DNA from: Chlorokybus atmophyticus
Taxonomy: Eukaryota > Streptophyta > Chlorokybophyceae > Chlorokybales > Chlorokybaceae
NCBI GenBank assembly: GCA_009103225.1
Contig: RHPI01002069.1
Span: 2,039,601-2,103,600 of the forward strand
DNA length: 64,000 bases
Direction of reading: 5' to 3'
Made by a program: the position numbers and the translations under genes
The notes under the pieces: model-generated
The model's input: only the letters and a program-made list of their open reading frames with translations
Databases searched by the model: none
Told to the model about the DNA's origin: nothing
In this document: one piece after another, positions 1-11,706 of the stretch
Numbering within the stretch: position 1 is the stretch's first letter
Layout: each line of letters begins with the position of its first letter

Positions 1-1275
1 CAGTAAAACACTTTCACTTAAAATCTTTGCATTGACATGGTTACAGGTAATTTGCTAGGTACATAACTTGCATCGATTATAAATGCCGCTAGATGTCTTG
101 CTCGTGAGCACTAGTATACGTTATGTTCTTAAACATAACCTTCATAGCGTGATTTATATAATACTGATGTATCATTAATCAAGTGTATATGGCTTTTTGA
201 TATGAGTGTTTTGTGCTTTGCGTGACACAACTGAAGTTTAATATAATCACAACTACGCAACCATGGTGCGTTTTCAGTTGTAATGCAACTACAACAAAGA
301 ACGCCTCATATTTATGTAATAATGTACTGCTTTAACATTAACATCAGTTGTACCGAAAACTTGTTAAATCACGAACGCAGTAGCTTCATGGATCTGTTAT
401 TACTTATAATACTGTTGGATACAACAACATGTTTCCACATTGTATTGTCACGGTTGCGGACCGTGATTTGCAATACCTCATCTGCAAACTGTACGCCCCG
501 ATAAGTTAGCAATGATAATATGATGGTATTGTTTGTGCTATCGGCATCTGTGTAAGTTTAATTTCATGTTTATTATTAGACCAACCAATGCCATTGGACT
601 ATCAACATCTATGCATGTGCCAGCCTAAAGAATTGACTCCATCAAGAGCTTACCCTCCATCAAGGAAACTCCATTTCCACCCAAAGCTGTATGCTTGACG
701 CCTTTGGCCTGCAATGACTGTGTAGGCCTGATGTAAGGGGATCTCAGCTATAGGTTCTAATGTGTGCAACAACGCACACTGTGCAGATTCCATGCCACTT
801 TCTCAACTCACTTTCCACGTCGGACGTCATTCGGACGCCATCCACGCCCTCGAACCGAGCTGACCCTTCCGATCGACGGCGCCGAAGCCCTCCACGCTGT
901 CACGACTGAGCATATGCCTTAGCCACTGCCTTTCCGTGGCAGCGGCGTAGGCGTTGGGAGCGTTGGCGGTGTTGGCGTTGGCGGCGGCGGCGGCGGCGGC
1001 TGTGTGGCGTGTCGGCGTGTTGCGAAACACGGCTGTTGATCAGAGTAGTGGAGTTAGCGCGGCAGTTCGTTGCGCAACGTCGTTGGTCTGGCTACGTGCT
1101 CGCTGCCCAGTGCTTCACGCTAGTTGAGTTGAGCTTAGCGCCGTTTAGTGTAGCTTCTGCACAGCACAGTGGTAGTCACCGGCCTGGTCGCTGGCAGCAA
1201 CAGCAGTAGCAGCAGCTAGCTTAAGCGCATAGTTGCGTGCGTATTTGCTTTGGGTGTCGGGTCGGGCGAAGTACC
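1..1275. other. gene-poor left edge and presumed 5' flank of the TPR gene
   Basis: No coding region could be supported. The first 600 bases are AT-rich and unremarkable. From about 830 the composition rises in GC, with a GGC-type triplet tract near 963-1001, and the sequence then runs into the proposed first exon at 1276. This GC-rich block is a reasonable place for a promoter and 5' leader, but I recognise no specific element in it. Confidence 0.4.
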
Positions 1276-3973
1276 ATGGCTATGGTTGCCTCTTTCAGCG
1301 GCAGGGCGCTGACGCCGGCGCCGCAGCTGGGAGACAGGTTGCGACGGCGCTCGCAGCGGCGCTCAGCTTATGCTTCTGTAAGATTTTAAAAGCATGGCAA
1401 CTAGTAATAATCAAATTACTCACCTAGCCTCCTTGTTCGTCAGGCTGCTGCTGTTAGGCTAGCAGGCCAAGATAGGCACTTGTGAGTGAATGCCCCCGTG
1501 TTGTGCACGCAGGCTCAGCACGCAGCGCCCAACACTGGAGTGAGGGTGTGCACCAACAAGACGTGCCGCAAGCAAGGCGCTTTTCAGGTCGGATGCCTGT
1601 CTTTGTGTCCGCGTGCATGCACAATTTGAGTTTGCATGCAGGCAAACATGCAGTGCACACCTTGGCATGCGCATGTGTGTGGGTGAGCGCGCGTGCATGT
1701 TGACACGTGCGCATCTGCATGTATGCGTAAGTGTGAAGGATTGCAGCATGCACTGAGTGCTTCGTGTGCATGTGCTCCCGTGCACATGTTCATGTGGAAG
1801 TGCATGTGCGTGTGCATGTACAAGACATGCGCACCTGTCCTATTCACAACCCTCAAGCATTTCACCTCTTCCAGCATGATGAAAGCATTGTCAGATCAGC
1901 ACGCTTGTTGTCTCACTTCATTTTATCAACCACAGACCTTCCAGTATCTTCGTGACTTAGCGCCACCTGACGTGGCAATCGACACATGCGGTTGCTTAGG
2001 TGAGCGTGCCATATGCCAGTGTGCCCTTGAGCTTGGCAGAGCAGGTGGTTGCTAACATGTTGAGCAGTCCATCTGATGCACGTACTGCTATCTTGTGTAG
2101 GTCGGTGCGGCTCAGGGCCCAACATCTTGCTGGAGCCAGCTCAACTGGTTGTCAGCCACCTCAACACTCCCGCACATGTGCGTGACTGCGAAGCCGTAGT
2201 ATGTTAACCATTGCTTGACTAAATGAGAGTCTCACTTGCATGCAAGCACTTGCTTGTCGTCCTGAAACTCTAGATTATGGTTAATAACCAAGATTATAAA
2301 GATAGTAAGCAATAGTAAGCAAAATATCAAACCAAACTTGGATTGCAGATTGCTCGCCTGCTGGAACGCCAATGTACAGGTGCGCCTGCTCCAGTAGCAC
2401 TGAAGGCGGTGCAGGTATGTTTGTGTGTGCGTACATATTGACCTGCGTATGGAGGTTGTGGTTTGTGCACGCGCGTGTGTGCGTGCAGCTTCCGATATTG
2501 TGTTTCAGGTAGTGTGTGTCTACAAGTTGACCTGTGTATGGAAGGTTGTGGTTTTGTGCACGCACGCATGCGTGCACAAAACCACAACCTTCCATACACA
2601 GGTCAACTTGTAGCTTCCGATATTTTGTATCAGGCAGTTGTGTTGTGGCAGCTTGTCGTCTGTGTGCGCTTACGTGCCTGTATGTTCAATGATGTGTGCT
2701 GGAAATCTAATGAAGTTTCAGCACACATCAATGAGCACATAGTTGCCAAGCACATACACACGAGAACCTGCTCATAAACACAACCTTATACACACTTAGC
2801 GGGTGCTGTGTGTGTTTGTGTGTCTTAGTGCGTGTGCGTGTGTGCACGCCCAGCATGCCTTATAGATGTCTGCATGTGTGTGTGCATAGCATGCGTAGGT
2901 TCTGCTTCATTCTGTGATATGCTTGCAAAAGTGTTTGTCGCACTGTGCAACCAGCCCACCCATGACTTGAGCACATGTTGCAACATGCATTAAGTCAGGC
3001 ATGCTTGCGTGCTTTGCCAGTTGAGAACGCTCGCCAACGACGCTTATGAGCGAGGGCGCCTGCGGCAAGCTATGGAGTTGTACACTGAGGTAAGGGTCTC
3101 CCCCTACATTAAGGGTAAAACTTCATGTATGGTGGAGTATGTTAGATTCAAGACATCACCACACAGTCAACCACACCCGGTTGTCTCACTTCTTGAACCA
3201 CAGGCTATTGCTCTGCAGTCCAAGCCCTCGCTTCCTGCCCTTCACTCCAACAGGTGTGGTGGAGTGTGGTGCTTTTACTCAACAAAGAACACTGTTTGTT
3301 AATGTAGTCTTGTCTGCGGGTGCACAACTTTTCGTGCATGCACATGCATGCATGCATGCACACTCACCTTTGTCACTTCAGGTCTGCGCTGCGTTTGGAG
3401 CTGGGGGACAAGCAAGGAGCACTTGTGGATGCGCAAGCGTGCGTTGAGAATGACCCTGCCTGGGCAAAGGTGAGCAGAGTGCTGAGCAGTCAACTAACCG
3501 GCCTGACTTGGCTTTTGGCAATGCCTGTGGTTGTGCGCGCGAGCGCCGCGCCTTGTGTGTGTCCTTGCCTGTTTCTTTCATTACTGTTGAGCTATGTTGG
3601 GTGGTGTCGCGCCCTGGCAATATTCACAGCCATGTTGGGAGCACGTGATAATGACCAGTGGCATTGCCATGTGTTTCAACACAGGGTCATATACGCATGG
3701 CCGATGCGTTGGAGGCTGTGCAAGACTACACCGGTGCGATATCCGCTCTGGAGAAAGCTGAGCTGCTGGACTCTGATATTGGATTGTCGCACACCTTCAG
3801 GGTGAGTATGCGCTTGTCTTAGTTGTCAACGGCAGTATTTTTGTATGGCTTATGCACGCATGCACGTCATGCATTATCCGCAACTGTTGGTCATTGTCGT
3901 GTGTGTGCTTCAGGCGCGGTTGCAAGAATTGCACAGCAAAGCGGGAAGCAGAAGCGAAAAGAAGGTGGCGTAA
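1276..3973 (+). CDS. tetratricopeptide-repeat (TPR) protein, nine-exon model
   Basis: Small TPR protein, a likely co-chaperone-type or scaffold protein; partner and pathway cannot be told. Proposed exons are 1276-1377, 1945-1999, 2040-2104, 2349-2414, 3021-3089, 3204-3253, 3382-3469, 3685-3801 and 3914-3973, giving 223 residues with every junction in phase. Exons from 3021 on are firm: they join into three helix-turn-helix TPR-like units (NDAYERGRLRQAMELYTEAI, then SALRLELGDKQGALVDAQA, then MADALEAVQDYTGAISALEK), with clean GT-AG sites, ending in a basic tail and TAA. The first four exons are inferred from open frame and splice sites only; exon 3 uses a weak GTGCGG donor. The start was chosen because ACCATGGC at 1276 opens a frame leading directly to a GTAAGA donor. 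Stip1/Hop- or TTC-like families are possible homes. Confidence 0.65.
2520..2613. repeat. 45-nt-arm perfect palindrome in a TPR-gene intron
   Basis: Arms 2520-2564 and 2569-2613 are exact reverse complements separated by the 4-nt loop CGCA. The palindrome is bracketed by similar copies of a GCTTCCGATATT-containing segment (about 2489 and 2613), and a diverged third copy of the arm lies just upstream (about 2438-2475). Local duplication followed by inversion, or a template switch, would produce this. It lies inside the 2415-3020 intron of the proposed gene. Confidence 0.9.
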
Positions 3974-5240
3974 GATTATTCTTGGCGTGTGCGCGTCGCA
4001 GTGCAATATGTTTGCCTGTACACTTTGTAGCATTAGGGCGCATTGTTTGCCCCAAGGTTGTAGCATGCAATGATAGATATTTGTAGCGTAGAACAAAAAT
4101 GTCTGGCATTATTATTGTAGCATTGTAGCGATTGGATGTCTTTGTGTAACAACGTTCATCCTTGAGCTGTGCTACATGTGATGGCTTGCACTGTTGTGTT
4201 TTGCGTATCTTTATGGCTACTGAAAGTGTGCGATAGATGTTGTTATGCTGCACTCAGGCAGAACAGCATTTGGCAACGTGAAACAACACATACAGCACCT
4301 ACCACACAACAGAGCCCGTGTGGGCAGGTAACGAACCACTGATACGCACGTATGCACGCCTAACGGGGAAGTCTAGAGTAGTGCAGTGAAATGTGATAGG
4401 CGGTATTAGTGGTGTATATATCCCGGTGGTGGTGTGTTCGCGTGCTTGCATGGTGGTTGGTATGCTCTGGGTGATGTCATGCATGTCTACAACTATCTCG
4501 CGCATATCCTGTACACTGAACCTATCCTTGTGACCTCCATGCAAGACTTTGAGTAAGTACAAAGACAGATGAGTAAGTACAAAGACAAAACAGCATGGTC
4601 CAAGGCAACACGACTGGGCCTGGGTAAAGAAATTTGAGGAGATGAGAGCTCAAAGCAACAGTACAGTGTGTATATGTGCATGCGTGCACACGTATGCGTG
4701 TATGTACGTTCAATGACAGGTATAGCGTGACTGGTTGCATATGCGGACATACAGATTTGGTATTATTTGTGGTATGTGCGCGCACGTGCGACTCATGTAC
4801 AATGGTACATGTTATAGGCTTGTTGATTGGGGGCCCCTCTCTTTTACCTTGTATTATGTGTGTGCACGTTCGTGTGCGGGCATGCGTGTTGAACATTTGC
4901 GCATGTAGTGCATAAGTTTCAAAGACAACACCGCACACACTCATCCATCTGCTTGCATGTGTGAGCAGAACCTGCACATGTAGCACGTGTATCCATCCAT
5001 AGCACACACACAAACGATTCTGTACACACATACACACACACACACATGAAGGTGCAGCGCGACACTGACACACATACCCCCCGTCACAACCAAACACAAC
5101 ACGACACAACAGCACAACCAACAGAAGACAGCCTGCCCGAGCTATGCGCTATTCCTCCCACCACACACTGTGTGCTTGTGCGTGCGTCAGCCAGAGCGCC
5201 AACGTAACATGGCTTCTTCTCTCAGCAACTCAGTGTGTGC

Positions 5241-5288
<48 letters not shown>

Positions 5289-5289
5289 N

Positions 5290-5386
<97 letters not shown>

Positions 5387-5511
5387 TCCTTTACCTCGTC
5401 GAACCACTCTGGGCTAAACAACAACAACAATAAACTCTCCTCTTCTTCTTGCTGTGGAGGCTAAGGTACAGCAAGCTTAGCCTTCGCCGCTGCGTCCACT
5501 ACCTGCCCCGA

Positions 5512-5549
<38 letters not shown>

Positions 5550-5694
5550 GTGTGCGGGCGGCGGCGAGGTTAGGAGCGTGCATGTCTCGCTTGAGCGGTG
5601 GTATTGATTGTAGTTGCAGTAGTAGTAGTGGTAGTAGTAGTAGTACTACTGGTAGGTGTTGACTTGGGCTGGCGAGTGGGGCGTGTTTGTGTGG
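3974..5694. other. intergenic, TPR gene 3' side to GPN3 promoter
   Basis: No gene seen. The stretch holds alternating TG/CA-rich sequence (about 4670-5060, with a CA run near 5031-5046), a long GA microsatellite, and a GGC triplet tract at about 5513-5545 followed by AGT/TAG triplets just upstream of the GPN3 start. The GC-rich block at 5470-5690 is the presumed GPN3 promoter and leader. Confidence 0.5.
5243..5384. repeat. (GA)n microsatellite with one ambiguous base
   Basis: About 71 uninterrupted GA dinucleotides, with a single N at 5289. The apparent Arg-Glu and Ser-Leu reading frames across it are artefacts of the repeat. Confidence 0.97.
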
Positions 5695-8316
5695 ATGGTG
5701 CGGTACGCGCAGCTGGTGATTGGCCCGGCTGGCAGCGGCAAGGTTAGAAGTATTATATATTTAACAAATTGCAACCATCATATCCTCTTGGTCAAGTTTT
5801 GGCTGCTTTACTTTTGTACCTTACAGCGCAAGAGCTTTACTTACTGTTAGAGAAGAGAAACAGTGCAAGAAACGTCTTGCTTGAGCTGCAGCTTGTACAA
5901 AACGTTTGCGCAGTAGCTGGCTCGTGCGTGCAAGGTCGTACTGTACTTGTCTGTCTCTTTTTATAGTTTTACTTCAAGTAGGAGCCATTGAGCACAGAAC
6001 GTCTAGAGTTAGCAAACAAGAAACAAGTAAGGGGTGAAAGAGATCAGCCGAGAGACTGTTCATAAGAAACACATCAAGTGTCAGGCAGGCGTGAGAGTTT
6101 CACTCTCGCGCTCGTTGTAACCACATGTGTCGTTGATGAACACTTTCTTCTTCGTCGGCAAGTTCGTGTGTGGATTGTGCGCCCAAACCTGACCTGTTTT
6201 GCAGCTCTCAGAATGCATTCCCCAACGCACACACTTGTATAACGTGTTCGCATTCGCAATGCACCAGCTGACAGCATCCCATCACTGATGTTACTCTGTC
6301 ATGCACGCAGTCTACGTACTGTTCCACCATCCAGAAGCACTGCGCGAGCGTGGGTCGATCCGCTCACGTCGTCAACCTCGACCCGGCGGCGGAGAACTTC
6401 GACTACAACGTCGCGCTCGGTAACACACACACACGCACATGAGCACCTTCTCGCACGCCTCGTCTGGAACACGTTTCTCTCCATCCGTGCTCACGTGTGC
6501 AACGCGTGTTTGCTACATGTGCGTGCACGTGAATTGTGGGAGAGAGGCTATGCACTGGATGTGTAGCTTGGGAGTTCAGTCCTGGTTTGGTGTCACTGAT
6601 GAGGCAATGGAAGCGTATGTACTACCATTGACAGATGTTCGGGAGCTTGTTTCGCTGGATGATGTCATGGACGAGCTGAAGCTGGGGCCTAATGGCGGGC
6701 TGCTGTACTGCATGGAGTAAGCGCTACATAATCATGCATGCAAGCAAACGTGTGCGTGTGCGTGTGCGTGTGCGTGCGTGCGTGTGTGGGTGGCACGCTT
6801 AACAACCGCACCTCTCATCAGGTACCTCGAGGAGAACATGGACGAGTGGTTGAAAGACGAGTTGGACGAGTACACCGACGACGACTACCTCCTCTTCGAC
6901 TGCCCCGGTACATCACCACTCTCCCACAACCCAACATATCGCCCTCCCCCAACTCACTCTCTCTCCCCTCACACAGGCCAGATCGAGCTGTACACGCACG
7001 TGCCGGTGCTGCGATCGATCGCGGACGCCCTCGCGAGGTGGGACTTCAGACTGTGCGTCGTGTACGTCATGGACTCGCAGTTCGTCACTGACGTGGCCAA
7101 ATACATCTCGGGTGAGGAGTGAGTGTGGGTGCGGGTGTGGGTGTGGGTGTGGGTGAGGGTGTGGTGTTGCCTCCAGCAATGGCTATGTGGCTGTTTGTGG
7201 AACAAGGTGGACGTGAGGTCGTGCATGTGCGCATGTGCGCGTGCACGTGTGTGTATGCACGCATGCGTGCGCGTGTGTGTATGCATGTGCGTGCTTGAGC
7301 TCGAGTGTATGCGTGTGCAAGCTCGTGCAGCCACCTATTATTATTCTTGTACGCAGAGGATTGGTATAGTACATGTCGTATCACTTTGTTTAAAAAGCCG
7401 TCAGACAACTATAACTGACTGCCACCTACACATCATCAGGTGCCATGGCGTGCTTGTCGGCGATGATACAGCTGGAGCTCCCACACGTGAGCGTGCTGAG
7501 CAAGATGGACCGCGTGGAGTCCAAGAAGCTCATGCGCAAGCAAGTCATCGGATACGTTGTCGTTGTCGCTGGTGTGGGTTTTGTTAGTGCGGTTGCAACC
7601 AATATACACGCGCAGGTTTTACAAGCCGGATATGAGACTGCTGCTGGAGGACTTGCACGCCAGCACGGGCCCGCGGTTCGAGCGACTCAACTACTCTGTT
7701 GCTACTCTGGTGGGTTAAAATTGATGGTCAGTTGACGTTCGTACGATCGCAACACATTGTCTGTATGTAATTGCGCACCCACACGCGCACACCCACACTC
7801 ATGCGCGCACACGCGAGAATGTATGCATTCATGCAAGGACACATGTGTACATGCTCACACAAGCTTGGGCGCGTGCGCACATGCACATGTGCGGGCACAT
7901 GCGCGTGCCGTATTACGCTCATGCCTACATACATGCGTGCGTTTTCGCAATGGCGCCTCCGTTGCTGGTTGCCTTACTTCGTTTACAATGTGGTGACAGT
8001 TGGATGACTACAGCATGGTCAGCTTTCTACCACTCGACATAACAAGTGAAGACAGGTACGAACACGAACACAATGCCAATCAGCCACACTTTCCAACACC
8101 GTTCCAAAAGGAACGTTTCATGCCACAGCACACGCGCATCCTCTCTTACCGAATCATACTATGTTCATGTATGACAGCATTGCGTACGTGCTGGCGAACG
8201 TGGACAACACGATACAGTTTGGCGAGGACGGTGACGTGAATGTCGGCAGGCTGGACAGGACGCTAGACGCGGATGTCGTTGGCGGGGGCGGCGAGTTCGG
8301 CGATGACAACGCGTAG
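5695..8316 (+). CDS. GPN3: GPN-loop GTPase 3
   Basis: Cytoplasmic GPN-loop GTPase that, with GPN1, is needed for assembly and nuclear import of RNA polymerase II. Nine exons (5695-5742, 6311-6419, 6635-6716, 6822-6907, 6977-7111, 7440-7539, 7616-7709, 8000-8055, 8178-8316) join in phase to 282 residues, the usual family length. Visible motifs are the P-loop GPAGSGKST (10-18), the NLDPAAE switch segment, the Gly-Pro-Asn insertion that defines the family (70-72), DCPGQIELY (106-114), the G4-type SKMD (174-177) and the conserved [13 protein letters not shown] near the C-terminus, followed by a Gly/Asp-rich tail. GPN3 is preferred over GPN1 and GPN2 by the short C-terminus and the [16 protein letters not shown] start. 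Intron 6 has a GC donor (GCAAGT at 7540), forced by the reading frame. The neighbour on the right is convergent. Confidence 0.95.
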
Positions 8317-9034
8317 TAGGCTTGAGGGAGGATGAGAGAGTGTGTGATTGCGAAGGTGTGCGCGTGTGCAAGTGCAAGCTGTCGACGATGTGATGCATAA
8401 ATGAAGAATAAGGATAGTACGTGTCTTTCAGCAGTTCAGAGTTGTATCAGGGCGTTGCCTGTTGTTCACAGGCAAGCAGGAAACTGAACATTGATTCGAC
8501 GCTCACCCGGCTCGCATGTGTGAAAATGAGCATCATGTAGGTATGCGCGCAGGCTCACACAAGAAGCAAGACATTACAAGGCAATTGAACAAGGCAGGCG
8601 ACAAACAGACAGCAGCCAGCAGGTCACACTCTCACTGACTGTCTTACGCCCCCAACGAATAAATTGCGTACGACAACAGCACACAAAAACACGCAAATGC
8701 AGACAATGTCACTTGTACAAACAATGTACATGTATGTACAAAAGATGCAAAGTACAACTATGTATACATACAGTAGTGTTTACCCCATTTACTGTCACTC
8801 ATGCATGACTATCCAGGCGCAACTACAAACGCATGCCCAACTGCAATGGTGAAAAAACCACGCACTGCACTGCACTGCACTGCACTGCACTGCACTGCAC
8901 TGCACTGCACTGCACTGCACTGCACTGCACTGCGCCCCTGCGCACAACCACACTCACTGACTCATTCCCACCAACATCCCCAACACCACGCGCATGATCT
9001 ACCCCCACCCACCCACACCCACACACCCTCGCCA
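8317..9034. other. convergent 3' intergenic of GPN3 and SLX9-like gene
   Basis: No gene seen. It holds the 3' ends of two converging genes and a pentanucleotide satellite. Short polyadenylation-like AATAAA (about 8658) and TGCATAAATGAAG (about 8393) sequences are present, but neither can be assigned with certainty. Confidence 0.5.
8862..8934. repeat. (CACTG)n pentanucleotide tandem repeat
   Basis: About 14 near-perfect copies of GCACT/CACTG in a row. Reading it as protein gives a five-residue periodic peptide in every frame, so those frames are not genes. Confidence 0.95.
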
Positions 9035-10357
9035 TCATCCCGTCTCCATGTTTCCTCCCATCAACGCCCTCTCCCTCCGCTCCTTCCTCTTCGCGCTCCC
9101 CGATTTCCTCTTCGCCTTGTTGATTGCAGGTTGGTGATCGGCATCGGCGTCTGCGGGCACGATGGCCGCAATGTGGCGGGCGAGCGTGGCGAACGGACTC
9201 TCCTGAAACAGCTGGTGGGACATGATGGAGGCCATGTGGGCGGTCTCGTGGGTCCTGGAGGCGATGAGGCAGGGTGGGGATGTGGGGATGTATGCGTTAA
9301 GATGGGGGTATGCGTACGCGTGCGCGGGCGGGGGTGGGGGCGTGTATGTGGGCACACGTGCGCGTAGTGGCGCGTGGGTGTGCGCGTGCGTCTATCACAT
9401 GTGTAGGCATGTCCTTACGCATGGGTGCGCCTGCATCCGCGCATCTCTGCATGCACGCGCACGCGTGCATGCGCGTGCATGCTTGTATGTGGGTGTGTGC
9501 GTGCGTGTGCATGTGCGGCTGCAGCCAGTTACATACCTACATACCGCGTGTGCACACTTCAATGTATGTGCGCTTGTCTGTATGGACACCCAAACACATG
9601 CTGTATTTCGCATATGCACGCACGCACGCCTCTTACAGTATCTTTGATCGTGTCCTGTTGTGCACGACCCGCTTGCTCGCATCAAAATGCAGCGTCTTGT
9701 TCTTATCGCCTCCCTTCCCGGCCAACTCCCCGGCCTCGGGCAGCGCCTCAGCCAGAGACTGCAAACCCTCGGGGGTGAGACTCTGGAGGCCGGCTCGCCT
9801 CTTCTGGCGCTTCTGCAACGCAAAATCACAAAAGCGTGTTGGGGTCTGTTGTTGTATATGCTGGATATGTTGGGGGTTTTGACACTGGTGTGGGTGTACA
9901 CATGCGCGCAGGCATGTATACGCCCACACCAGTGTGTGTGTATATGTGCGCATGCGTGCAAGTGCACGTCACTACCAAGCAGTCACTGGGCTCACCTTTT
10001 GGAGTGAGGCTGAGATGAAGCTGCGCTTTGTTGTCAGGTGCAGCTCTGCAGGCAAAGGGAGGCAGAATGTGCAAGCAGTCACAACATACTGCGTTGTGCT
10101 TTGTAGCAGACACAGCAAGGAGACACACGATTCACGCACTCTCGTGAAGCCGAGCGCTGCGCGAAGTGCGCTTCTCCTCTTTCGACACCGCGGCAGCCGC
10201 TTTGGCTGCGGATGAGGCAAAATGACAACGAAAAGGAGAGCTTAGCGACCGTTGACGAACACAACGAAAACACGAGAAAAGATAACGATAAATGTCAAAC
10301 GAGTAATGGAACAGCGAGAGAGAACATTTTACCTCTTTTGCCAGCGCGGCCGACCAT
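9035..10357 (-). CDS. SLX9/FAM207-like ribosome biogenesis protein
   Basis: Predicted 178-residue basic protein resembling SLX9 (FAM207A in animals), a nucleolar factor of 40S/pre-18S processing and pre-ribosome export. Exons on the minus strand are 10357-10333, 10205-10140, 10045-9996, 9812-9637 and 9254-9035; all phases agree and the last exon ends in TGA. Family-like features are a short start MVGRAGKR, Lys/Arg-rich helices (KKRQKRRAG), the block LQSLAEALPEAGELAG resembling the animal 'DALPEL' segment, and a C-terminal LFQESPFATLARHI matching the family's 'hPxF..xPfxAI..hL' end, followed by a basic tail. The donor of exon 2 (GTGCGT versus GTGAAT) was chosen because only the former keeps the frame. 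The family call rests on remembered pattern similarity, so another small nucleolar basic protein is possible. Confidence 0.55.
9883..9934. repeat. imperfect hairpin in SLX9-like intron
   Basis: Arms 9883-9905 and 9912-9934 are 23 nt with two mismatches (both transitions) around a 6-nt loop GCGCAG. It lies in the intron 9813-9995 of the minus-strand gene. Confidence 0.8.
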
Positions 10358-11706
10358 TTTGGCAGGCAGCTGTTTAAAAGCTGAAGATAACCTAGTCGGC
10401 GAGCATTTCTGCTAACAAACAAGGGAAATGCTAAGTGAACAAACAAATATTCAATCAAGTACAGAAAGAGCACGTGCTCGCAAGAACTCTTGTTGTGAAC
10501 AACAACACTTCTTCTCAAGAAGTGTTGTTGTTCACAACAACGAGCATGTTAAACGAACAATTCACAAACAAGTACGTGAGGGGAGACAATAACTGCCTTG
10601 TATGCATTGCGACTGTTGTTCACTGCTTCGCTGCAGGTTGCGTTCAGCTTGTAATACCTGCCGCAAATTATGTATAAGCTCCCAGCCCTCAAAGTGACAG
10701 CCTGAACACAGCCTTCAGCCGTTGGGCAAGACACACAAGTGGCAAAAGGCAGTCACCAGTGAACTACGCCTCTATGCCTGTGGCCACGTCAGTGCCAGCC
10801 ACCGCTGTCGCCGCCGCTGTCGCTACCGCTGTTGCCGGATGAGAAAGAGCGAGATAGGGTGCAGGGGGAGAGAGACGTAGTGACAGACAGCTCCGGGGCA
10901 CCCTACTGACGGCGGCGGCGACGACGGCAACGGCGGCGATAGTGGACCAGCCTGCCCCTCTTATAAACGGCAACAATCTGCGGTGATATAAGCATATTAT
11001 GAGGGTATCACCCGCGGTATAGCCAACACTTTTGTTGGCCCAACAGCAACTTTCTTGTACCAGTACAATTACCTACGGTAGGTGTCCTCAACAAACCATG
11101 TAGCCAGTTGGTCACGATTTGCAATGGTTTACTCGGAGATGTGTCGTGAACAACGGAGCCAATGGAGCCAATGGAGCTGTTGTACAATTGAAACAAAGCC
11201 TTACATGTTTACGTCAATCATATAATACGCTGCAATACAGAATATACAGATGTCGGCATGCATTATTGTATTCGCTACAATATATTCATAATGCATGTGT
11301 TGCCGTAGCTTTAACAAATTTGAAACTAGCGGTGCGGCTGATTGGGCGCGAGGCGGGCGGCCATCACCAGTGAGTCACCACACAAGAATTATCAGTACAA
11401 TCCGTCAGTGCCGGCTGAGGCCTGCCACACGCCATGTCACCGCTACAACCGGCATCCAAGGAGCGACGGACGCAAATATCGCGACATTGCAGCACAGCAT
11501 ATGACGTCACTTAATAAAATACCGTTGGATGTGCCAGCATACGGCATCATATGTCGCAATATGCTTAACAGCGTATGTTGGATATCACACATATGGTATC
11601 CTGCGTGCAATGCGCTTCACTTCGGGTCACCCAAAAATGATATTCGATTCCGTCATATTGACCGAGGTTATTTATCACATTTTAACTAAACTTTGTCAAC
11701 AAAGAA
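10358..11706. other. upstream region of the SLX9-like gene, no second gene seen
   Basis: Nothing coding could be supported. It contains the hairpin at 10490-10540 and a CCGCTGTCGC-type triplet-rich stretch near 10797-10840. Toward 11500-11700 the ATATG-rich sequence that typifies the following inverted-repeat element begins. Confidence 0.4.
10490..10540. repeat. 24-nt-arm perfect hairpin
   Basis: Arms 10490-10513 and 10517-10540 are exact reverse complements with a 3-nt loop CTC. The pairing extends further with a bulge (GTGCTCG upstream against CGAGCA downstream). It lies about 130 bp upstream of the SLX9-like start codon. Confidence 0.9.

Noticed and set aside
1454-1877. Cys/His/Thr-rich minus-strand ORFs in 1.4-1.9 kb and similar ones near 7.2, 9.4 and 9.9 kb.
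   Set aside because: They come from alternating TG/CG intron sequence, overlap each other in several frames and have no family features.
5243-5384. Arg-Glu and Ser-Leu repeat proteins.
   Set aside because: They are translations of the GA microsatellite in different frames.
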